Shown in pieces: positions 7,467 to 14,754 of a DNA stretch of 23,907 nt. A program made the translations under genes and the position numbers. Origin of the DNA: CAZFAP01 sp964516325 (lineage in GTDB: Bacteria > Auribacterota > JABMQX01); NCBI GenBank assembly GCA_964516325.1, contig CAZFAP010000064.1, forward strand, positions 1 through 23,907. The letters run 5' to 3'. The first letter of the stretch is position 1. Each line of letters starts with the position of its first letter. Below the pieces are notes generated by a model. The model was not told the DNA's origin, ran no database searches, and saw only the letters and a list, made by a program, of their open reading frames with translations.

Positions 7467-9176
7467 ATGGTTCCAAGAATCGTGGCTTCGGGTATCGCGG
7501 CCGTAAGAGGTGCACTATCCTTGTGTTTACTCCTGGCGAATCCCGCGCAGGAGAGGGCTGGTGGCTCGACGGAACTCGCGGACAGCAGACCGGTGCAAAC
7601 TGCGATACGCGTCAAGGGGGATGAGTCGTGGGAGAAGTTCCTCGAAAAGCTGAAGGAGATCGTGCAAAAAGACAGCCGCGTCTTCGTGGTTCGGGGGCGG
7701 AATGTGCGGATGAATCCGACGTGGCTTCGCGACCACATCCACGAGATGAAAGGGTACAAATACTGGGAGGAGGATGTCACGTCGGGACTCGACGAGTTTC
7801 TCTCGCGGCAGGCGGGGGAAGGATTCTTTTACGAGATGCTAACCACTACGAAGGACCCGCACACGACGTTCAGCGGGCCGAGGTTTGCCGAGTTTGACAG
7901 ACCGGACGGGCTGGCGTTCGTGCGGCTGCAAATGGAGGCGGACATAGAGTATTTGATGGTCGAGGGGGTGCACACCGCGTGGCAGGCGACCGGCGACGAC
8001 GAGTGGATGCGGAAAAGGCTGGAGGCTCTCGAGAAGGGGCTGGAGCACTGCATGACGGACCAAACCCGGTGGTCGGAGAAGCACGGGCTTGTGAAGCGGA
8101 CGTTCTCGATTGACACGTGGGATTTTACTTTTTTCCATCACCCGGACCGCCGGAGCATCGAGCCGGGGATGACGATGAGCATCATGCACGGCGACAATAG
8201 TGGGATGTACGACGCCTGCATGCGGCTGGCGAAGATGTGGCGGCATTTGAAGAACGAGGAGAAGGCGGCGTCCTGGGAGGAGAAGGCGAAGGGGTTCAAG
8301 GAGCGGACGAATAAGGTCTGCTGGAATGGGAAATTCTACACGCACCAGGTGATGCTCGAATGGCCGATATATCTGGGCGACGTGCCGGAGACGGAGATTC
8401 TCAGCCTGAGCAATACGTACGATATGAATCGTGGGATCGCCGACCATCCGCAATGCGTGTCAATCATTCGCGAGTACATGGAACGACGAAAGAAGAGCAA
8501 TGCGTTTGCGGAGTGGTTCACGATTGACCCGCCCTATCCGCGTGGGTGTGTTCATCCGGCGGGGAAGTACATCAACGGGGGGATTTCGATTTTCGTGGCG
8601 GGCGAGCTGGCGAAGGCGGCGTTCCGGCACGGGTTCGAGGATTATGCGATAGATATTTTGAAAAGGGTGAAGGCGATCTGCGAGCCCGCCTCTGGCGGGC
8701 TCGATTTCTTTTACACAAGGGATGGAAAGCCGCAGGGAGGCGGGCCGGCGGGATGGGGAGCGGCGGCAGTTGCCTCGGCGATGATGGAAGGGCTGGCGGG
8801 GATTGAGGATGCGTCGAAACTATACAGGAAAGTCGCGCTGTCGCCGAGGTGGATCGCCCTCGGAGTGGAGGAAGTGGAGGCGGCGGCGATATATCCTGCA
8901 TCCACAACGGCATTCCGATATAGGTTCCGGCACGACGCCGGGCGCAAGGAAATAACGCTCTCGTGGGAAGGCGCAGCGGATGGGCTGATGATTCATTTGC
9001 TTTTGCCGAAGGCAACACAGGCGAAGGAAGTCTTCGTCGGCGCGAAGGCGGTGGCATTCGAGAATTCGCTCGTCGAGAGCAGCCCCTACGTTGACCTGGA
9101 ACTCGCGAGAAAGGAAGGACGTGAGGAACCGTCGCTACGAGTTGTTTATGGCGCGGCGGAAGCGCAGGCGAGATGA
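7467..9176 (+). CDS. exported six-hairpin (alpha/alpha barrel) glycosidase-like protein
   Basis: A 569-residue protein with an N-terminal export signal (about residues 1-28, hydrophobic GALSLCLLLANPAQ). The body reads as an (alpha/alpha)6-barrel glycosidase: WLRDHIHEMKGYKYW at 86-100, FSIDTWDFTF near 213-222, MHGDNSGMYDACMRLAKMW, then GGISIFVAGELAKAAFRHG. It ends with a beta-rich tail after about residue 470. Candidate acidic residues are D89, D216, D219 and E380, but I cannot place it in a numbered GH family. The ATG at 7467 has GGAAGGAAGG upstream; 26 earlier in-frame codons lack a signal peptide and a ribosome site. A 21-base palindrome is incorporated in frame (E406-L412). Substrate is unknown; neighbours suggest polysaccharide work outside the cytoplasm. 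Confidence 0.75.
   Translation: MVPRIVASGIAAVRGALSLCLLLANPAQERAGGSTELADSRPVQTAIRVKGDESWEKFLEKLKEIVQKDSRVFVVRGRNVRMNPTWLRDHIHEMKGYKYWEEDVTSGLDEFLSRQAGEGFFYEMLTTTKDPHTTFSGPRFAEFDRPDGLAFVRLQMEADIEYLMVEGVHTAWQATGDDEWMRKRLEALEKGLEHCMTDQTRWSEKHGLVKRTFSIDTWDFTFFHHPDRRSIEPGMTMSIMHGDNSGMYDACMRLAKMWRHLKNEEKAASWEEKAKGFKERTNKVCWNGKFYTHQVMLEWPIYLGDVPETEILSLSNTYDMNRGIADHPQCVSIIREYMERRKKSNAFAEWFTIDPPYPRGCVHPAGKYINGGISIFVAGELAKAAFRHGFEDYAIDILKRVKAICEPASGGLDFFYTRDGKPQGGGPAGWGAAAVASAMMEGLAGIEDASKLYRKVALSPRWIALGVEEVEAAAIYPASTTAFRYRFRHDAGRKEITLSWEGAADGLMIHLLLPKATQAKEVFVGAKAVAFENSLVESSPYVDLELARKEGREEPSLRVVYGAAEAQAR
8682..8702. repeat. perfect 9-base palindrome inside a coding sequence
   Basis: GAGCCCGCC, a TCT loop, then GGCGGGCTC forms a perfect hairpin. 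It is in frame in the glycosidase-like gene and encodes EPASGGL. It resembles the short palindromes scattered between genes in this window. Confidence 0.8.
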
Positions 9177-9212
9177 CCGCGCTGGCGCGTGACTGTATTC
9201 TGCTGGATGGGT

Positions 9213-9333
9213 GGATGAATCCTTTGGTCGAGAAGCCCCCGCCGAAGGCGGGGCTCGGGAAGCCAAATGCCGCTTCGCTGACCACCAGCTCAAGCTGGTG
9301 GCTATCAAGAGGCGCCGGCTGAAGCCGGCAAGG
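9213..9333. repeat. composite palindromic repeat, copy 2
   Basis: Begins GGATGAATCCTTTGGTCGAG and contains the same modules as copy 1: CCCCCGCCGAAGGCGGGG, CCACCAGCTCAAGCTGGTGG (a better hairpin than in copy 1) and GCCGGCTGAAGCCGGC. It has the same orientation as copy 1 and lies 36 bases after the glycosidase-like stop codon. Confidence 0.85.
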
Positions 9334-9487
9334 GCGCTCCGCCGTGCTGCGCGGTTATCGCACTGCGGCAATCCTGACCGACGAAGCACAGACGCGGGAC
9401 GCGCCCCGCAAGACGACCTGACCAGCCACTGAAGTGCAGCGGCTCGCCCGGAGCCCCCGGGCGCTCGCGCTGCGGATGGAGCACATG

Positions 9488-9524
9488 GTCTTCTCCGCGT
9501 GCTCGGCGTCCTCAGCGGTTAAGA
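9488..9524 (-). repeat. interspersed TTAACCGC(T)GAGGACGC-type repeat
   Basis: On the minus strand this reads TTAACCGCTGAGGACGCC followed by GAGCACGCGGAGAAG. It is the familiar purine-rich repeat family whose chance translation gives TAEDAEHAE. It is intergenic here and has no known function. Confidence 0.7.
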
Positions 9525-9568
9525 ACCCCCGGCTGTCTTGAAGGACGGGCTGAGCAGAAAGGAGAGCG

Positions 9569-10990
9569 ATGGGAAGGAGAGGGAAAGACCCGTATTTGTT
9601 GACGGAGGCGGACGTTAAAGAACCGCCGAAAGGGTGGCGGGCGAGTCTGAGGTATCTGGGACCGGGGATGATTCTATCGGCTTCCATCGTCGGATCAGGG
9701 GAATTGATAGCGACGACGGTTTTGGGGGCAAAGGCGGGGTTCGTGACGCTCTGGGTAATCCTCGTGAGCTGCTTTGTGAAGGTGGCGCTTCAGTTAGAGT
9801 TCGGGAAGCACGCGATAAGCAGCGGGGAGCCGACCATGGTCGCCCTGAACAAGCTTCCCGGTCCGCGCTACAAAGTGAGCTGGGCGATATGGGTCTGGCT
9901 TCTGATTTACGTCGTGAAGTTCGTTCAGGAAGGGGGCGTTCTGGGGGGCGTTGCGCTGGCTCTCAAGATCGCATTTCCGAAGCTGAGCACGGAGGCATGG
10001 GCGTGGCTCGTGGCGGTCTCGGTGTCGCTCCTTGTGTTTCGGGGCTATTACGTTTTCATCCAGGGAGCCGCGGTGGTGATGACCGCGATCTTCACGATTT
10101 TCACGCTCTCGTGCGTGATATTCCTCCAGTTCACGCCTTACCGATTCTCGCTGGCCGACATTGGGTCCGGATTGAGTTTCCACTTGCCGCCGGAGGCGGT
10201 TCTCATTGCGATCGGCGCCTTTGGAATCACGGGCATCGGCGGCGATGAGATCATGCATTACGTGTATTGGTGCATCGAGAAAGGGTATGCGCGATATACG
10301 GGGCCTCGTGCCGCTCACGGGCAGGATGCCCGTGGCACGACGGCTAATCATGAGCAGAATGCTGGCGCCATGGGTAGGGACGAATGGATTCGGCGAGCGA
10401 AAGGGTGGATCAGCGTCATGAAAAGGGACGCGGTGCTTTCGATGATTGTTTACACGGTCGTGACCGCGGCATTTTACATTCTGGGAGCAGCGGTCCTGCA
10501 CGGAAGGGGAGAAATCCCCGAAGGATACGCGACGGTCGAGACGCTTTCGAAGATGTACACCGAAACGCTCGGCGGCTGGGCGAAAGGGATTTTCCTTGCG
10601 GGAGCGTTTGTGGTGCTTTACTCGACGCTGTTTGCGGCATTGGCAGCGTGGGCGAGGCAGTTCGCGGATGCATTCGGTCGGTTAGGGATGCTTGATTTTT
10701 TCAATCTACGCCACCGGCGGCTTTTCATTGCAGCGTTCGCGTGGATAAGCCCGATGATTTGGTGCGTGTTATTCCTACTCATGGCGGATGCGGTTCGGAT
10801 GATTGTTCTGGGCGGGATTGCTACTTCGATCATGTTGCTACTTGTGGTCTATGTGGCGCTCCATTTTCGCTATCGGCGCCTCCCCGTCGAATTGAAGCCG
10901 TCGAAGGCATACGACGTGCGGCTGTGGCTGAGCGCAGCGGTCATTGTGGGTCTCGGCATTTACGGATTCTACCAGTTGTTCGCAAAATAG
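9569..10990 (+). CDS. Nramp-like divalent metal transporter lacking the canonical metal motifs
   Basis: A 473-residue inner-membrane protein with about 11 hydrophobic helices in the Nramp (SLC11) arrangement. Helix 1 reads LGPGMILSASIVGSGELIAT and helix 6 reads AIGAFGITGIGGDEIMHYVY. In ordinary Nramp carriers these unwound helices hold DPGN and MPHN; here the equivalent places read GSGE and GGDE. The protein therefore belongs to a divergent branch whose ion is not known. The loop after helix 6 (YARYTG, then WIRRAKGWISVM) carries about 20 residues created by a palindromic repeat. The ATG at 9569 has AGGAG six bases upstream. No metal-regulated operator was recognised. The gene faces the minus-strand lipoprotein gene tail to tail. 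Confidence 0.85.
   Translation: MGRRGKDPYLLTEADVKEPPKGWRASLRYLGPGMILSASIVGSGELIATTVLGAKAGFVTLWVILVSCFVKVALQLEFGKHAISSGEPTMVALNKLPGPRYKVSWAIWVWLLIYVVKFVQEGGVLGGVALALKIAFPKLSTEAWAWLVAVSVSLLVFRGYYVFIQGAAVVMTAIFTIFTLSCVIFLQFTPYRFSLADIGSGLSFHLPPEAVLIAIGAFGITGIGGDEIMHYVYWCIEKGYARYTGPRAAHGQDARGTTANHEQNAGAMGRDEWIRRAKGWISVMKRDAVLSMIVYTVVTAAFYILGAAVLHGRGEIPEGYATVETLSKMYTETLGGWAKGIFLAGAFVVLYSTLFAALAAWARQFADAFGRLGMLDFFNLRHRRLFIAAFAWISPMIWCVLFLLMADAVRMIVLGGIATSIMLLLVVYVALHFRYRRLPVELKPSKAYDVRLWLSAAVIVGLGIYGFYQLFAK
10306..10340. repeat. palindromic repeat inserted in frame in the Nramp-like gene
   Basis: Outer arms TCGTGC and GCACGA enclose inner arms CACGGGCA and TGCCCGTG around a GGA loop, with a four-base bulge. 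The protein reads RAAHGQDARGTT here, a residue string typical of this intergenic repeat family when it is translated. It falls in a cytoplasmic or periplasmic loop after helix 6. Confidence 0.85.
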
Positions 10991-11032
10991 GTTGTCGTCC
11001 GGGAGTCTCCACGAGGGACGTGGAGTGACAAC
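10991..11032. repeat. hairpin directly after the Nramp-like stop codon
   Basis: GTTGTC at 10991 pairs with GACAAC ending at 11032. Inside it CTCCACG (11007-11013) pairs with CGTGGAG (11019-11025) around AGGGA. There is no T run, so it is not a standard intrinsic terminator. It may be a REP-like element or protect the 3' end of the message. The remaining ~110 bases up to the convergent lipoprotein stop show nothing clear. Confidence 0.6.
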
Positions 11033-11145
11033 AAGAGCGGGCTGTCGGTGAGAAACCGTTTCGCGCCCGCGTGCAGTCCGGATGCCTTCCAGTCCCCAAG
11101 CAGGACGGCTAAGATTGGCTGCTCCTCCCCCCTACGCCACCTTTC

Positions 11146-12540
11146 TTACTTGGACTCCTGCGCGGCGGGTTGCTCTTCCGTCTCTCCCTCATGCCGGAAC
11201 TGATCGGCAAATCTGGCTTTTACGGCCTCGGTGAGATCGAGTGGGTTGCTGCCGTCGGCGTCAACGGCGATGATTGTGTCGCCGGCGACGCAGAGAAGCC
11301 TCGTATTGGTGAGCCAAAGGACCTGGGCAACGTTATCATCTTTCTCGACGTTTCGGGCGACGGCAGCGGCGCCGGTCCCGTCGGCGCTCACAACGCAGAA
11401 TTCGACGCCATCAGGGTCCTTATCTTGTTCGTCGCGTTTCTCGGATTGTTCTGCCTCCCCTTCTCCTTCCTTCGGTTTCTCGGCCCGCGATTCGCCTCCT
11501 TCGGCCACCTGAGGCTCGGCCCGGTCTGGCACCCATATATAGCGGATATAAGCTATTCTCGTCCCGTCGGGCGAAACAGCGCAGCTAAAGGGATAGAAGG
11601 GCTGTCCCTCCTCGAAGACGAAGCCTTCTTCCTTCGGCTTCTCCTCGGTCGGGGCCCGCTGAGCCTTCTGGGGCTCGGGCTTCGCCCCGGTCCCTTCGGG
11701 CTGTGGCGTCTGCTTTTCCTTCGCCTCAGCGCCCTGTGGCTCCACGGCTTCTTTTACAGTGGAAGGAAGCAATTCCTTCCTCAGGACAAAAGGAAATGTC
11801 ACTCCTCCTGGCCCAATAGCCCCTTCGTGACCCCATTTCACGCAGGGAAAGACGATGGTGTTCCCCTCTGGAAAGACCGCGATCTGGCTCCAGGGGCACA
11901 ACTGCTGCCGCGCAAGGGTCTTCAGCTTTCCGGTGTTCACATCTCTCATTTTCAGGCCGCCGAAGGGAGGCGCACCACTGGCCTCCACCCTACCGGAGGG
12001 AAAGGAGAGGTAAAGCAGCCTTCTGCTGTCGGGCAGCCAGGCTGCCTGGGGGCAGGCGCGGCGAGACAGAACCTCCAGTTCCCTCCTGCTCACATCATAG
12101 ACCTTTAGCGAGGGAAAAGTCTCATAGGGCCCCTCGAAGAAGGCGATCTTTTTGTCGTCGGGGGACCACACGGCGAACTCAACACCTCGGTCATCACGCC
12201 CCTTCGGAACACGGTATACGACCCTCTGCTTACTGGTCTTCCGATCATACAGAAGGAGTTTGTCCCACGAGCTCTCCTTCCCCGAAGAGGCAACGATGAA
12301 TCTTCCGGAAGGAGAGATGACGGGGAACCGGCAGTCGTCCATCCCCTCAAGTTTCGTCAAGAAGTCCGCGTTGGCATTCGTGAGGTAAACCTGCTGACTC
12401 TCATCGTGAAGCAGTTGGTATTCGCCCTCCTTGTTCAATGTAAGCGCTATTGTGCCATCCCTGCTGACGCTTACGGGGTTGGGCAGGCAGCCCATGAGAA
12501 GCAGCAACCCTAAGACCGGCACAAGGAATAATGGTTTCAT
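11146..12540 (-). CDS. lipoprotein with TolB/WD40-like beta-propeller and charged insertions
   Basis: A 464-residue lipoprotein. The signal MKPLFLVPVLGLLLLMGC has a lipobox ending at Cys18, so it should be processed by signal peptidase II and lipid-anchored. Propeller-type repeats follow: FPVISPSGRFIVASSG, FAVWSPDDKKIAFFEG, QAAWLPDSRRLLYLS, FSCAVSPDGTRIAYIR and a last blade near LLCVAGDTIIAVDADG. Two low-complexity Glu/Lys/Pro/Gln-rich stretches (about 250-305 and 350-385) interrupt the blades. The ATG at 12540 has AAGGAGAAGGGG upstream. A candidate promoter (TTGACG with a weak AATGAT) lies at 12592-12565 on the minus strand. PD40-type propellers usually bind proteins or glycans; no partner can be named. 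Confidence 0.85.
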   Translation of the reverse strand: MKPLFLVPVLGLLLLMGCLPNPVSVSRDGTIALTLNKEGEYQLLHDESQQVYLTNANADFLTKLEGMDDCRFPVISPSGRFIVASSGKESSWDKLLLYDRKTSKQRVVYRVPKGRDDRGVEFAVWSPDDKKIAFFEGPYETFPSLKVYDVSRRELEVLSRRACPQAAWLPDSRRLLYLSFPSGRVEASGAPPFGGLKMRDVNTGKLKTLARQQLCPWSQIAVFPEGNTIVFPCVKWGHEGAIGPGGVTFPFVLRKELLPSTVKEAVEPQGAEAKEKQTPQPEGTGAKPEPQKAQRAPTEEKPKEEGFVFEEGQPFYPFSCAVSPDGTRIAYIRYIWVPDRAEPQVAEGGESRAEKPKEGEGEAEQSEKRDEQDKDPDGVEFCVVSADGTGAAAVARNVEKDDNVAQVLWLTNTRLLCVAGDTIIAVDADGSNPLDLTEAVKARFADQFRHEGETEEQPAAQESK

Positions 12541-12564
12541 TTTCCCCTTCTCCTTTTTTGAAAA

Positions 12565-12592
12565 ATCATTTTTTGCAGCCGCTTTGCGTCAA
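12565..12592 (-). promoter_or_regulatory. weak candidate sigma-70 promoter for the propeller lipoprotein
   Basis: On the minus strand TTGACG (12592-12587) is followed after 16 bases by AATGAT (12570-12565), which matches four of six -10 positions. Both lie just upstream of the gene's ribosome site. A-rich tracts flank the site. The short distance to the start codon would leave a leader of about 20 bases. Confidence 0.3.
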
Positions 12593-12709
12593 TTGGCACG
12601 GCGCCACACTCTCGCCAAAAAAAATCCTCTCACATGGGCTCAGCCTGTGCAAGGCGCAAAAAAAAATTCTCTTTAAGTTGCCAGAAGCCTGCGATGAGGC
12701 TGAGAACCG

Positions 12710-12738
12710 CGCCGGGACGGTTTATGCACATCCCGGCG
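12710..12738. repeat. GC-rich hairpin between two minus-strand genes
   Basis: CGCCGGGA (12710-12717) pairs with TCCCGGCG (12731-12738) around 13 bases. No T run follows on either strand. It lies downstream of the alpha/beta hydrolase stop and could be a REP-type element. Nearby A8-A9 tracts (12618-12625, 12658-12666) stand out from the GC-rich surroundings. No gene was seen in 12541-12824. Confidence 0.5.
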
Positions 12739-12824
12739 GCCCCCAACTGGGTTGGCGCACGGCAAGATGGCCTGCCCGCCCGGGTCGTTCAGCTTGGGGG
12801 ACCGTGCGGCCGTGGCCCGCCAGG

Positions 12825-13925
12825 TCACTTCAGCCAGCGGTCTATCCACTCGTAAGCTCGCTTCTGAGCTTCGGGCGGATAGGCATGGCCTTGCTTGTGG
12901 TTGAAGAAGGCGATGGCGTCGGTTGCTCCGAGAAGGTCGTAGATGGGTTTCACGTTGAGGATGTAAGGCCAGCTCTTATCGCCATCCGCGGAATCCCCTC
13001 CGATGAGGAGGAAAGGACGAGGGGCGACGAGGGCGAGAACCTGGTTGTTGTCGAGAGGGAAACCGGGCTTGCGAATGTCCGGGCCGAGATACCATTCCGC
13101 GTCCCAATTGGAAAAACTCAGTCCGATTCCTCCCTCGCTGCTGACGACGACTTTGATCCGCGGATCGAATGCGCCCAGAAAAAGAGCTTCTTTCCCGCCG
13201 AGGGAGTGGCCGATGCAGCCGATCCGATTTTTGTCCACGTAATCGAGGGAGCAGAGGTAGTCCACCGCCCGGATTCCATCCCAGACCATTTTGGCCATTC
13301 CTTTCCATTCGGGGTGGTCCCGCTTGAGTTTAGCGACGGACTCCATCCATTTCGACCCGCCATAGTCCCAGATGTGGTTTCGGGGACAGAGGGCGACGTA
13401 GCCTCTTTCCGCGAGGTGGACGCCGATGTGTTTGTCCGGGGGCCCCTCAAGCCCCGCGGGCTGGCGAATGGTGTAGTCAACGGTCGAATGGAAAACGACC
13501 ACCGCTGGGAAAGGTCGCTCCCCCTCTTTGGGGACAAGAAGATAAGCCTCCGCCGGGGTCCCTGGCTCTACCTCGTAGGCAATTCTCTGGCGGACAAATT
13601 TGCCGGTGTGCTCCTCGTCGAGGAGACGCGGTTTGAGGGGGGACTTCGCTTCGGGGAAATGCCCCAGGAAATCAAGCGAGCGTTCTTCAATGCGGCTTCG
13701 CTCCTGATGCCAGTCGGAGGGCGCAGTCTGCTTGAGCGTTTCGGCTGGGAGAAGCGGGGGGAGCTTCGGCGCATCCGAGGGGAGCAGTGCAGGCGGCGTT
13801 TGAGCCTCCTTCAGCCACGAGAGGTCCGCGGCGGCGGCGTGCCCCGCGCCAACCGCCACGGCCCCGCTCATGACCAGAATCACGAATGCTCTGCGAACAA
13901 GGAAGGGAACGCTCATTTCCATCAT
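12825..13925 (-). CDS. secreted alpha/beta hydrolase (acetyl-esterase/dienelactone-hydrolase type)
   Basis: A 366-residue exported serine hydrolase. A signal peptide occupies roughly residues 1-33 (two Arg, then FVILVMSGAVAVGAGHAAAA). The catalytic triad can be placed: nucleophile S241 in CIGHSLGGKEAL, acid in LLIGGDSADGD (D311 or D314), and H347 in NHKQGHAYPP. The fold order (FPAVVVFHST, oxyanion region, then the nucleophile elbow) matches large esterase-like hydrolases often found with carbohydrate enzymes. Of the clustered Met codons, the one at 13925 sits six bases after AGGAG and was chosen. Its signal and setting suggest deacetylation of glycans outside the cytoplasm, which is inference. 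It is a single gene followed by 284 bases before the lipoprotein gene on the same strand. Confidence 0.85.
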   Translation of the reverse strand: MMEMSVPFLVRRAFVILVMSGAVAVGAGHAAAADLSWLKEAQTPPALLPSDAPKLPPLLPAETLKQTAPSDWHQERSRIEERSLDFLGHFPEAKSPLKPRLLDEEHTGKFVRQRIAYEVEPGTPAEAYLLVPKEGERPFPAVVVFHSTVDYTIRQPAGLEGPPDKHIGVHLAERGYVALCPRNHIWDYGGSKWMESVAKLKRDHPEWKGMAKMVWDGIRAVDYLCSLDYVDKNRIGCIGHSLGGKEALFLGAFDPRIKVVVSSEGGIGLSFSNWDAEWYLGPDIRKPGFPLDNNQVLALVAPRPFLLIGGDSADGDKSWPYILNVKPIYDLLGATDAIAFFNHKQGHAYPPEAQKRAYEWIDRWLK

Positions 13926-14055
13926 GTTGGTCTCCTACGCTTTGCGGTGCAGACACAACTCGATCGGCGCCACCTAATCTTCCATGCTACCGGGAGGACG
14001 GATGCACGTCAAACCCGAAATGGCGGTGGAAGTAAGGCCTCAGTTATGGGCAGGG

Positions 14056-14077
14056 GGTCCCCACGCGCTGGGGGACC
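14056..14077. repeat. hairpin GGTCCCC/GGGGACC
   Basis: GGTCCCC at 14056-14062 pairs with GGGGACC at 14071-14077 around an eight-base loop. No T run follows. It is one of several palindromes in this gap. Confidence 0.6.
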
Positions 14078-14094
14078 GTCGGGAGGAAGGATGG

Positions 14095-14126
14095 AACCGC
14101 AGATGAACGCAGATGGACGCAGATAA
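14095..14126 (+). repeat. interspersed GCAGATGAACGC-type repeat
   Basis: AACCGCAGATGAACGCAGAT runs on into a second and third GCAGAT unit separated by GAACGC and GGACGC. This is a widely scattered intergenic repeat type in environmental bacteria, with no known role. It is followed at once by the perfect hairpin GGCGAG/CTCGCC (14133-14138 with 14145-14150). Confidence 0.75.
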
Positions 14127-14330
14127 CAAACAGGCGAGCGCTCACTCGCCCTGGTGGGTCGGACTGTTGTGGGGTTGTCCCCCCCGTAACTGAGGGATTA
14201 CCGGCGGAAGCGATCCTTCACTCTGGGGGGACTCACCGCCGAGAGCCCAGAGGCGACAGAGCAGCATCACAGAAATCCGGACAATGCTGTGAATTCTGTC
14301 CAAAAATACGTCACCGAATTTATGAATCAG

Positions 14331-14425
14331 CGCACTTGGCCAGCATTGTGGCCTTACTGCGAGCAAAAGCGAATAGCGAGAGAGCCGGTCTGCGCCTACG
14401 GGTGGAGAGCCGGCTCTTCTCTTTT
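14331..14425 (+). ncRNA. candidate structured leader RNA ending in a terminator-like hairpin
   Basis: CGCA (14331-14334) can pair with TGCG (14358-14361), enclosing GGCC/GGCC. This is followed by a GAGCAAAAGCGA segment. A final stem GAGAGAGCCGG (14378-14388) pairs with CCGGCTCTTCTC (14410-14421), then TTTT. The 3' part GCCGGTCT...GGAGAGCCGG loosely recalls the second half of class I cyclic-di-GMP riboswitches, but the conserved GACGCAAAGC block is missing. It may equally be a plain terminator-like hairpin. It lies 330 bases before the PEP-CTERM start. Confidence 0.25.
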
Positions 14426-14643
14426 GGGTGGGCAGATAGGGGTTGTCGGATGTTGTTTCCGTTGCCTCTCGTGTTGACCTGACGCAACACAAGGATGGGG
14501 TATATAACTCGTTGAGCGGGCGCGGACTAAGGCGGTTGCTGGAAGAAAAAGATGCTACTGGTAAACATGAGGTGGATTTGGTTGAAACAAAGCCTATGGT
14601 CGTATCTCAATGATTTCACGCGGATTGCGCGCTCTGAGGCGAT

Positions 14644-14660
14644 TTGGCCTTCTTCTTGTA
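14644..14660 (+). promoter_or_regulatory. candidate sigma-54 (RpoN) promoter
   Basis: TTGGC, seven bases, then TTGTA gives GG-N10-GT, the -24/-12 spacing of sigma-54 promoters with one mismatch in the -12 element. Transcription would begin near 14671, 84 bases before the PEP-CTERM gene. PEP-CTERM/exosortase systems are often under RpoN with the PrsK/PrsR pair, which makes the match more plausible. No activator site was identified. Confidence 0.35.
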
Positions 14661-14754
14661 TTATGGAGAGCATAGTTGCAAGCGGTAGGAGAAGGATGTG
14701 GTGCGCCGACACCATCCTGCCAAGGCAAAAACCAGTTCTGAAAGGAGGGATTGA

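Larger units (their letters stand above)
9177..9568. other. gene-free repeat region between glycosidase-like and Nramp-like genes
   Basis: Contains the second composite repeat (9213-9333). Further GC-rich palindromic pieces follow, such as GCCACTGAAGTGCAGCGGC at 9424-9442 and GCCCGGAGCCCCCGGGC at 9446-9462. A GAGGACGCCGAGCACGCGG-type repeat (minus-strand reading) is at 9488-9524. The Nramp-like gene's ribosome site AAAGGAGAGC closes the gap. No gene or clear promoter was seen. Confidence 0.7.
13926..14754. other. long gene-free region between divergent hydrolase and PEP-CTERM genes
   Basis: The 829 bases hold a series of hairpins (14056-14077, 14133-14150, and a wide C/G-tract pair 14177-14184 with 14225-14232) and a GCAGATGAACGC repeat. 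They also hold a possibly structured RNA element with a terminator-like end (14331-14425) and a sigma-54-like site (14644-14660). No gene is convincing. A 68-codon frame (14552-14758) overlaps the PEP-CTERM start but reads like noise. Confidence 0.65.

Noticed and set aside
9355..9687. 110-codon minus-strand frame with LTAEDAEHAEKT
   Set aside because: The peptide is the typical chance translation of an interspersed repeat, and the frame overlaps the Nramp-like gene.
12531..14126. 531-codon plus-strand frame opposite the alpha/beta hydrolase
   Set aside because: Antisense to a gene with a signal peptide and complete catalytic triad; it reads through A-tracts and repeats and shows no motif.
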